DNA of 64,000 nucleotides from positions 94,059,285 to 94,123,284 of the forward strand of contig NW_026262734.1 in NCBI RefSeq assembly GCF_021869535.1, written 5' to 3'. Every line of letters starts with the position of its first letter. Within the stretch, counting starts at the first letter, position 1. The translations under genes and the position numbers were made by a program. The stretch is from Mytilus californianus. Its lineage: Eukaryota > Mollusca > Bivalvia > Mytilida > Mytilidae. Of this stretch, positions 54,610 to 64,000 are shown one piece after another. Below the pieces are notes generated by a model. That model worked only from the letters and a program-made list of their open reading frames with translations, was not told where the DNA came from and did no database searches.

Positions 54610-55980
54610 ATTCTGTCTTCCTGAAAAACATCTTATATTACAACGCACATGATGATGGCGGTGTCCATAACATTGTTTATTTTAAAACTGTGTACCTTTT
54701 TATAGAACACACATAATTATTTCCTTCAGAGATCAGCTGCTCCCGTATTGTAATCAGATTCACTATAATAACCAAGTGTAAACTCATTTACGTCAGTGTC
54801 CACTATGTCCACTATTCTGTTACAATAATTATTGTATATGAGAAGATGTTTTACAGTTATTATAATCCAATCATGTAAATCATCCGGTTGGTGAAAAATG
54901 GTAGATAAAATATTATATACTATAGTAGATATCCGTGACACCAGTATATTTTGTCAATTAACGAAAAATGGTCATAATAAGATGTTATAAATACATTTTT
55001 TTCTATTACTATTTTCATAAATTATTGTATCAATTTACTCAAGGTTTAAATGTACATTTTTATTACTGGTTTTATTGTGTAGTAATAAGGAAGCAATCAC
55101 AACATGTTATTTTTAGTAAATTATTGAAATTATTACAAAAATCAATATGAATTGGGCTTATTTCAGTGGATTAATTAGAAAAAACCTCAATATTACCATT
55201 GTGACATCATTATATATGACTTCAGGTAGAATTCATAGTTTTTAATCAATATTTTAATAACATTCTGGAGCATTTGTAAACAAAAGCTTTTATTGAAACA
55301 AGTAGTTTTAATTATTTTTTAACAGAATTCAAAGCTGACCAAATAAAGATTTATAAACTGATCGTGATAATGGAATTTAATAATAGATTAGAATTAAGAG
55401 CCATCTGCTTTACAGAGGTCTACTTCCAAATGAATTAAGAAATAAATATTTTATTATAAAAAATGAAATCCCATTTTTATTGTTATAATCATAAACTTTT
55501 TTCCATGCTATTCATGTAATATCACAAACTTTTTCAAAATGTAATCAACTTATCACAATTTTTGTTGTTGTGATTTCAGGATCACAAATCTATGAAATCA
55601 AAACAAAACTAAATTAACACATTTCTCTAAAGTGATAAATGTGGATTTGCCTGAACTACTTTTGGTCTTATTTTAACTTTTAAAATTCCTAGATAAATCC
55701 CACAATATATTATTGAAGGTTAATTATAAAAACTGAACTCTGTAAAAAAAGATGTCCTTCTTTTATATTTAGCAACTATTTTATCATTTTGTAACAGAAA
55801 CAAATTATTTGTTTTACTTATTTTCAACAGACACTAACATGACTAACTCCTTTGAAAAAAAAAATCGATAGAAACAATTAAACTACATGTATCATTGTTT
55901 TTACTTACATATGTTGTACATTGTATTTTCAACATAATCACACTATTTTGTTTACCTATTTTCAACAGAAATACACTACA
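54610..55980. other. region upstream of exon 1, no clear promoter
   Basis: AT-rich, with no TATA box or CpG island that I can support. About 54,640-54,660 is ACATGATGATGGCGGTG, a slightly GC-richer spot that could lie in the 5' untranslated region. Confidence 0.35.
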
Positions 55981-55984
55981 TGTA

Positions 55985-56058
55985 CATAACTGGAGCGGGC
56001 TCCCTCTTAGGCAGTCAATGGGCCCCCCTTATGAAAATTTCTGGATCCGCCACTGTGT
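55985..56058 (+). repeat. repeat family C, fragment
   Basis: ACTGGAGCGGGCTCCC and GGCCCCCCTTATGAAAATTT plus CTGGATCCGCCACTGTG. Confidence 0.75.
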
Positions 56059-56413
56059 ACATATCTGGTACAACATTCTTCAGCCAAATATTATATATGA
56101 CATTTACCTCAGGCAGAAAACTTAACAAATTCTTCAAAACATATCTACTTGCTATATGATTAAATCTTTAACTATATCAAATTTAACCAAATATGGAAAA
56201 AATCAGGGTTGGCAGAGTTATGAGTTGCTGGACCAATACTTTTTCACATTTACACACTTTAAAATAAGAATAATAGAAATGAGCTAATAAAAGAAAATAT
56301 TATATATGTCTTGTATAAATATATACCGGTCCATAGATTTTTATGTCTTGCATAAAACTTTGTAATTGATCACTGAATCCTCTTAAAGATTAAAACCACT
56401 ATTTCATATTACA

Positions 56414-56473
56414 GTACAGTATTGCCCAGAAAAACCCGGGTTTTCCCAGTATTTCCCACTGGGCTGGGCAATA
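56414..56473. repeat. imperfect hairpin around AAACCCGGGTTTT
   Basis: AGTATTGCCCAG on the left and CTGGGCAATACT on the right, 12 perfect bases. Inside are ACCCGGGTTTTCCCAGTATT and a second partial copy of the stem. Confidence 0.7.
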
Positions 56474-57711
56474 CTCATAAAACCCCAGTTTTTGCCAACC
56501 TTGGGTAAAATTGACGAAAAAAAAACTTTTTGGAATATCAATTCCTTTTGCATGTGTCAGAAAAACAATGAAAATATCTGATTGAACATGGTTTTGACAG
56601 AATTTTCGTGTATATTCCTATCCGATTTGCGGATATATTCTTATATATCCGATACTCGATTACACGATAAAATTGACATTTAACATATATAGGAAAGGGT
56701 TTGGTGTTTTGAAATAATATTACAATCGCCGAAATATACGTTTAGCCGATATCCGATTAGTAGGGCATGTAGGGATTACAATGAAATTGAGTGTACTCAT
56801 TAATATTTTCTTGCTGTTTTACAAAATATGGTAAAATTGGTTTAATTTCTGTAATGTCAATTAAATAATTTCCCCCTCCCCCCACATGCAGTAAATATGT
56901 ATGGAGGGCCAGTTTATCACATATTTATGAAAGGAAAATGGTGATTTATTAATAGACCACTTATGTCTACAAATGTCAGAAATGAGTTTTGTAAGAAATA
57001 ATATGATTATCGTTAGCTTTAGGAACTATATTATATATATCACTAGATATTTTCGTAATAAAGGATTTTTCTTTCAAAGTTGACTTGCAGTGAGGATAAT
57101 TACAGTTTCTATGATTAGAAGCTGACGAAATATTCACGGAAGTGACAATAACGGAAGTAAATGGGAGTGGGCAGGTTTACCGGACGGGCGGAATTACCGA
57201 ACACTACTGTATATACATGTATTATAAAAGTAACAATGAAGATTAAAAAATAGATATAGAGATAATAATTAAGACAACAATGTGACAAACTGTTTTTTTT
57301 TTGTGAGAAAGAAGGAAAATTTTAAACGAAAAAGTATGTTTATATTATTCGGCGAAAAATATATTGTTTTGGCGAAAGAGGAGGCGAAAAAGAAAATTGA
57401 CCCTAGGGGAACCCTGGATCGAACCCTACCAAATGCGACTTGACTGACGTCGTGACGAACCCATTTGACCAGTTTGACAACTATACCTTTTAATTTTACC
57501 TATAGCTACGTTGTTAGGTTACAGTTGAAGTTTGTATATGTCTGCAACGTCTGAACTAGTACTGCAGAATATGTGGTACTCCCTAGCTTTTTGTAAACAG
57601 GAAACATAAACAATTCGTGGAAACACGAATCAAGGACGGGATTGACACAATTTTCCGTAATTTGGATATAATAAGTCAGTCAACAAATTTTAATTGAATC
57701 CATAATCTAAT

Positions 57712-57875
57712 CTGCAGAGGCGCATTTAGTGGGAGCAGGATGCTCGGACAACGTATGGAGCTAAATATATGGTTAATGCATAGACTTTTTACATGTACCA
57801 CTCCAAGCGTTGAATAGTTTGGGGTCCCGGGTCCCCCTTTTTTCAAACTTTGAAGACTCCTGGATCCGCATCAGA
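57712..57875 (+). repeat. repeat family C, longer copy
   Basis: GCAGAGGCGCATTTAGTGGG, CCACTCCAAGCGTTG and GACTCCTGGATCCGCATCAG. Confidence 0.7.
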
Positions 57876-58499
57876 TCTGGATTAAATAACGAACAATAAC
57901 ATACAACGATTAATAATTGTAAAAGGGCAGATATAATTGCATATGAGCAGAGACATATAGTATCGAGAATTTGTTCCAGATCAAAGAAATTCCGGTCAAG
58001 TACAGTATATATATGGCCGTCAGGTGGTTATCCAATCAAACAGATTTTAAATGTCTCTGATATGATATAAAATCAAAAGAAAGACACAGCCAAAACAATT
58101 GAGGACGGGATAAAGTAAATATGGTAAAATGCAGTCTTGAAATATTTTAAAACTATAATCCTGAGGTAGTTTAGTATTTGTAGAACACACATCGAATACT
58201 GTACATACAAAGGCATTGGAATGGAACGACAATGAATAATTTAGAAATGGATCCTTTATCCTGTCGATATTGTTTGTAACTTATACCGTTTGGCATTTCA
58301 CAAAGTCATGCGTTTCTCAGACTGTTTATGAGGTCTTTACACTAAATTCGTTGGATGCATATTACTGCTTGATACTTTAATAGTCTGGGAGAAAATGATT
58401 GATTTATTAGTTGTTATTGGCTGAATTTTAAGTTGCACTAGTTTTCAGTAAATTCGATTTCTCTTATATCGTTGCTTTGTTTCTATTTTTTGGGGTTTT

Positions 58500-58570
58500 T
58501 TTTCCCCGATTAAATGTTTTTTTTGTAATCATACCAGATACATGTACCACATCTCCTTATTTTTATATTT
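58500..58570 (+). repeat. dispersed repeat family A, end fragment
   Basis: TAATCATACCAGATACATG, CACATCTCCTTATTTTTATA. Confidence 0.6.
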
Positions 58571-58872
58571 AATAAATATCTATATTGATTCAGAAGTATA
58601 GAAATTAAGGAACATGACTTTTTGGCATAATCATGGTTTCGTCACACGTGGGAATAAACTTTTTTTAAGATACAACATCTTATATATGTAAATGATGTGA
58701 AGTTTTAATGTAATTTTATTTTATTTCAATATTAATGCTGTGCGAGGTTTTTTAGATGATGCTAGTGGTATGAAATTGTTCTTTGTGTAAGGGCTCCTTC
58801 TCCTTTTGATCCTGTTTCTTGTTATTCCTAAAAAAAATTAATATTATAAATTATGAAAAGTGGAAATTAGAA

Positions 58873-58990
58873 AACTGTTGTATAATTTATAAAAGGATGG
58901 ATAAAAAAATGTTTTCAATGATTGTTTTATATATAACTGTTGTATAACTTATAAAAGGATGGATAAAAAAATGTTTGCAATGATTGTCTT
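58873..58990. repeat. 58-bp direct duplication
   Basis: AACTGTTGTATAATTTATAA, AAGGATGGATAAAAAAATGT, TTTCAATGATTGT occurs twice in tandem with few changes. It leads directly into the nested inverted repeats at 58.99 kb. Confidence 0.8.
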
Positions 58991-59180
58991 ATAATATAAT
59001 CCCGGTTTCGTCCCACCACTATGGAAAACCATAATGATTTAACATTCAGGTGGGACGAAACAGGGATTATATATAGATAAGTGTCTTATATATAATCCCG
59101 ATTTCGTCCCACCGCTATGGAAATTTATTACATTTAATATAGAGGATGGGACGAAACCGGGATTATATTATAAGACATTT
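58986..59180. repeat. nested inverted repeats: four alternating AATCCCGGTTTCGTCCCACC blocks
   Basis: The block AATCCCGGTTTCGTCCCACC occurs at about 58,999 (+), 59,049 (-), 59,095 (+) and 59,148 (-) with few changes. The outermost pair extends to GTCTTATAATATAATCCCGG and its exact complement at the right end. The segment can fold as one long hairpin or as two small ones. Confidence 0.9.
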
Positions 59181-62100
59181 CATACGCAACTATTATCAGC
59201 ACCCGCAGTGCGCATGCGTCAAATTTTGCCACAATCGATATCGACAAATTTACTATAGATTGTTAAAAGAAATCTTAAAATTTTATTAGCTGTCAGTAAA
59301 TAGCATTAAATTTCTTTTTCATTGGCATCAATTTTGAAATTTCAATTTTTAAGCTTTCTTCAGATCTAATTTGTATTTCGATAAGGATTGCAGAAGTTTG
59401 TTCCATTTTCAATTAAAAAACACAGGGTGCACGACCTATTACTTCATACAATTCAAAACCAAAATTGTGTGCACATGGGTTTTCATATATGAATTGACAT
59501 TAAATCTTTATTAGAAACAACTTCATTCGCACGTATATTTATTCTCTGGTTTTAAATCTATCAAACGATTTAAATTTTATATTTTACAACATCTTGTGAA
59601 TCCATTCCTTTTTTATTCAAAAATCGAGTTGCCATCATTTTCTGAAGTTGACCAGAAATAATCTAAGTCATACCAGGTAAATATTCATGGATAAATTATT
59701 AACACATGACCATGTGATGACTTCTATTATTCTCTGTATTTTGTGATTTTTTGCGTGAACCGCCTGAGATGTTCACGCTTAAATATTGGAGAGTTTTGGA
59801 AGTGTCTATGGGCCATTCGATATCCTCGGAATCAAAATTCTCGGAACGTCTCAAAAATTTTCGATGATTTATACAGGTAGTTATATATGTCTTTGATACG
59901 GTCTCTCTACGGATAGGCTACCACGTGACATTGTATGTTTCAATCACAGTCCATTTGTTGATTGGATAGTAAAACAATAATGACTAGATTGCAGTCAAAA
60001 AATTGTTTAAATGTTAGAACCTATATGCCTTTTGACAAAACATATGTGTTTTAATAATGCGAATGTTTATTGAATATCAAGTATAATGAAAACGCAATTA
60101 TAAAGTTAATGCTTTGAGACGGTCCCTGTACGCGTTGTGTGTGTAGTATTTAATACAGCGCGTGCTGTTGTGCATTGTGACAAGAAAACCTGGGATATAA
60201 TGTCCCAGAATAAATTGATTATTTCTGAACGTTTATCATTTGATATTTTGTATTTCAATCATAGCCTGGGAAAATGTCGGAAAGCATGAAGAAAATTAAG
60301 AAAACGATATTTCTGTTATAAATATTTCGACGTAGGTCGGAAACACAGTGGTCGGAAAGCAGAAAGATAATTAAACAAAAGGATTTTTCTGTCAAAAATA
60401 TCTAATTTCACTTAATAATAAATACTACCAGACCAAGAGAATATTCATTATGAAGTTTAAACTGAGACTGAATTTATTCTTAATAGAATATAATTTAAAA
60501 TGTTATATTTACGTGCATTATGTCTCACAGGTTTGAACAGTCATTACAATATGCAACGCATGAGCACCAATGAGCAGGGATGCGTACACAAAGTTAGCTA
60601 AATATCAAAATTTTAAACGGTAGTGAACGAACAAATACTTCCATGGTTTTAATTCACAAGGATTTGAAATCCTTGCATCTCACAAAAAAAAACGTAATTA
60701 ATATTTTATAATAATCATAACAAAATTTAATTACAATGTTAATTATTTTATACTGTTTTAGTATGGATTTATAAGTCTTTGCTTATATTTTGTATAGCAA
60801 TATAAACATATAGTGGAATGTTAGACTTTAAGAAGAGATTGATTTGATAAACGAAATGTCCATCCGTCCATCCGTAATAACTTTACGTTTGTGTTTAATA
60901 ACATTATATTCTAAATTATCGGGAAAAAATCGTTAATAGGAATTAATGTATGTTAACTATAAAATTTCAATTATTTTTTATTTGTTTGTTTTAATAGTTC
61001 AACCTTATAGCATCTAAATCTTTGCACTATGGTACGATTTAGAAAATTGTTTTCATTGTGTTGACCAGCTATCCTACACGTCTTGATTCATTCACATTAT
61101 ACATCACCCTTTTCACACGCACACTATCGATTTGCGTTCACACAAATTCCGGATTAAATGGCAATGAATCCGGAGTCAAAACACTTGAGGTAGGTAGTTT
61201 GAAATCCGAATTCAACTATTAGATTGATATATGTGATGACGCAAATGCGTATTCTTATCCAGAGTATCAGTGCGTATGCATTCTATTTACTATTTCTTGC
61301 GCAAAAAATACCATGTGCATGCATAAATATCAATTTCACTCGCGAATGTGAATTTCACTTTTCTTATCTAAATTCAGGACACGGCAGTAAGACATGTGAC
61401 TTTCAAGCATGGTCATCATCACTTACGGAACTCTGACCTCTAGCTGTTTCTCTTTTCTTTTCTTTTCTTTTTTGAGTCACTGTCCTATTATAAACTTTGA
61501 CATTTTCGAAATGCTAAGGATTTTCTACCCCAGGAATAGATTACTTTAGATGTATTCGGCAAAACCTTTGTTTCGAAATTTTAGGTCCTGAATTTCTTTC
61601 CCCTTCGTACTTTATTTGGCCTTTTTAACTTTTTTTATTCGAGCGTCACTGATGATTATTTGTAGTCTTAACTCGCGCATGGATATATATACATCATTTT
61701 AATCCTGGTATCTTTTTATATCTACATATCTCTTTTATATAAATTGGTTCTCTTAATTGAGAGTGTGTTAAGGTATTCATAAAACTTCTGAAAATAAGAT
61801 ATTCTTCAAAACCAAGTTTTCCTGTAGAATATTTGGATTGATTTAAGTAAAATCAGGAAATCCTCAAAATTTGAGATGTTTTAGGGGACCAAAATAAGTC
61901 TATATATAAGAGGTCCCAATGAAGCTGGTGTGTTACTCTCAAGAAAAATACACGAAGCCTTATAAATTGCATGCCACAGTGTTTCACTTCACATGGAAAT
62001 TGGACTTTAAATTTATCTATACAACATCTACCATGAGTACAAACAGCTTCAATAACGAGTTAAGAATAATTGAAGGCATCCAGGAAACAAAATATGAAGG

Positions 62101-62990
62101 TATGATAGATAAAATAAATGCATCCAGATTATAAAGCAAACTGAGTGCTTAAATTTGCGATTGGTTTGTGCAATTTGCATTAGACATCCGGTTTGCAGAA
62201 ACTGGGATTTGCAATAGGATTATGAAAAAAGGATGTACACTCCCAAGTAATAAATAAAATAGTCGAGCCTTAAAATGTAAATTCAAATAGTAGCTGTATA
62301 TATACACTTTTCTATTCACAACTATCCAACATTGCTTTCAACTGACTTGTGCAAGAATCTACACAATTACATATTTTAAATAAAGGTGTTTTAACATTAT
62401 CATCATCTTATTCCTTTCACAGTCAATTATTTCAATTTAAAAACAAACAAACATTCAGTGCTCAACAATTTTTTGGTGACCAGTCAGCGGTCTAGGGTTC
62501 ACGTGTTGCTTTTCTTTTTTTAAAGAAAGCAACTTGTTTCTTCGTGACGGTTTAATAGCCTCTTTCTTTTCAAGTTTACTTCATAAATTAAATTTCAATG
62601 CACAAAAAATATATTCTCCAAAATAAACCAATTGCCAAAGTCTGAAAAGAATAGGCCAAGGGCAGCATATGTGCCAGTGTGGACTATATACGAAAATATA
62701 TGTATATAGTAAATGTTAATTCAAAGATTACAAAACGGCAATCGCTTAAAATTGAAATAAATTTTTTTATACATAAATGTGATATATATTAGTCTGTTGC
62801 TTATTTGATGCACATTCTCCTTTTATCCACTTAACTTTAAGAAAAATAAATCGCATAGAATAAAGTAAATATTATTCTTCATTTGTCTCCGTCCTTTCAA
62901 AAGTTTCTGGCGCGAAAAATATTTAATTTTGTATTTGAACATTTATATAAATTTTGTCACGGTTAAAAAGGAAAATTATTTTAATTATTT
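59181..62990. other. intergenic, nothing recognised
   Basis: No supportable exon. The 61,224-61,436 and 61,919-62,134 plus-strand frames begin with ATG but show no motif or splice context. GTGCGCATGCGTCA at about 59,207 resembles an NRF-1 site. TTTTC repeats lie at 61,450-61,470. Confidence 0.4.
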
Positions 62991-63009
62991 TTCTGTTAAT
63001 TTAAAGTTT

Positions 63010-63055
63010 ACGGAGAGCTGTCTCATTGGCACTCATACCACATCTTCTTATATCT
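63010..63055 (+). repeat. dispersed repeat family A, end fragment
   Basis: GAGAGCTGTCTCATTGGCAC and TCATACCACATCTTCTTATA. Confidence 0.8.
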
Positions 63056-63564
63056 ATATTGTACATGTATTTGCAGAACTTGAAATTTTGAAATTATCGA
63101 ATTAATAAGATAATTGGTATTGTAAAAATTAAAATTATAATACTTGAAAACAGATGCCTGCGACCCCTGTTGTTTCGATTAGCATGTTTTCTAAAGATAT
63201 CCGTGTGAAGTCCACAAATTTCAACATGTATTTGGTCACCTAGTGTGAATCTCAGATAAAATTGTCAAGCTCAAATCCGTTGTTATATCTTTCCTTTACA
63301 TATCAGTAATATTATTTTCCGCGGGCAGCGCACTCTCTCCCCCCTATTTATATTATACTCGGAACATTACTGACTGTTAACATTTCTTCTGTGGGACTTT
63401 TTATGTTTTTAGTCTGCATGCAATGAAATTTTGGGAAAAATATGCTGATTAGTGTGAGAATATCATTGTATAAATTCATTAGTCTATGCTTTGATTGGCT
63501 TCTATCTAAAAAAATCAAGTAATCTAAGACTATATCATTATTGTAAGTGAGAAACTTATCCTTG

Positions 63565-63730
63565 CATCAACGAACTTGTGAAACTTGTAGAAATATTGTT
63601 GAAACTGAGGAACATGTATTCATGGTATTGTTAGAGTGTCCATTGTATCAAGGAATTGTTATATTTAAATATACAATTCCTTGATTGTATGATGACCTGC
63701 GAACTGATCTGTTTTAGAAAAATTTTGTCA
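63565..63730 (+). pseudogene. LINE-like reverse transcriptase C-terminal remnant
   Basis: One frame encodes TCETCRNIVETEEHVFMVLL and ECPLYQ. After a short insertion, YDDLRTDLF follows in the sequence from about 63,686. CxxC..EEH....C.lY..lRt.lf is the arrangement usually seen at the C-terminal end of non-LTR retrotransposon polymerases. A stop follows LF. No upstream polymerase domain is present. Confidence 0.6.
63646..63683. repeat. short palindrome inserted in the LINE-like remnant
   Basis: TCAAGGAATTGTTATATTTA and its complement TACAATTCCTTGA form a 12-13 bp stem with an AT-rich loop. It interrupts the ECPLY..DDLRT reading. Confidence 0.75.
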
Positions 63731-64000
63731 GAACATCCAACAATATGAAAAAAATGAAATGGTGGGACGATACTTGTATCCTATTGGTTATGGTTTCAAA
63801 ATCTGATCATACCGGCGTCAGAAAAATTAATTAACATTTGCGGTCTATAAAAAGGTTATAAAACATGAAAAGGTGTGGGATAAAACTCTTCATATAAATA
63901 ATACCGCCAGCCCGGATTTATAGTTTAACGAAGAGAAAAGAAAACACAAGTGGAACAAAACTGATACAATGTATATAACTGTTTAAGCAATGCGTTATAT

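Overview
The window is eukaryotic, AT-rich and poor in genes. Its one clear gene is split by long introns, and most of the rest is interspersed and tandem repeat. Several dispersed repeats match ones I recognise from memory (not searched) as typical of bivalve molluscs, especially mussels. One is the family ending in a CCAATGAGACAACT-type motif next to ATGTGGTATGATTG. Another is the GAGGTCAAGGTCA-rich 440-bp repeat. My best guess is a marine mussel or close relative.

The gene lies on the minus strand, from about 54.6 kb down to 32.4 kb. Eight exons can be traced with consistent splice phases. An upstream exon at 54,588-54,531 encodes an MGCS start suited to N-myristoylation and palmitoylation. 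Seven further exons, between 47,837 and 32,442, encode a TIR domain, an acidic linker, a conserved helical block and C-terminal HEAT repeats. The reading frame from the MGCS start does not match the TIR frame: they differ by one base within exon 2. Either the TIR protein starts at an internal ATG (47,738; 450 residues), or this sequence carries a one-base indel. The domain order suggests an intracellular NAD-cleaving or signalling protein of the expanded bivalve TIR repertoire, which is inference.

Region by region: 1-8.5 kb is intergenic with repeat fragments and one large palindrome. 8.6-9.6 kb is a 21-bp tandem array. 10-18 kb is interspersed repeats and small arrays. 18.3-19.75 kb is a 20-bp array with 160-bp higher-order structure. 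22.7-23.9 kb is a 50-bp satellite directly abutting a broken Penelope-like reverse transcriptase (23.9-25.4 kb). 26-32 kb holds a TTAA-flanked MITE, a duplicated palindrome-bearing element and a short array of CRE-like sites. 32.4-54.6 kb is the TIR-HEAT gene, its introns packed with MITEs, SINEs and a 31-bp array. 54.6-64 kb is intergenic, with nested inverted repeats at 59 kb and a LINE-like tail at 63.6 kb.

The most unusual non-coding pattern is a set of 100-160 bp palindromes whose arms are unrelated in sequence. Four of them end in hairpin tips with a GNA triloop (GCGAAGC, GCGCAGC, GCGTAGC, TCGCAGA). Several are joined to tails holding CRE-like (TGACGTCA) and CCAAT motifs. In two cases a sister copy has lost exactly the hairpin tip or the distal arm. 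All similarity statements come from reading the sequence by eye; no search or folding program was run.
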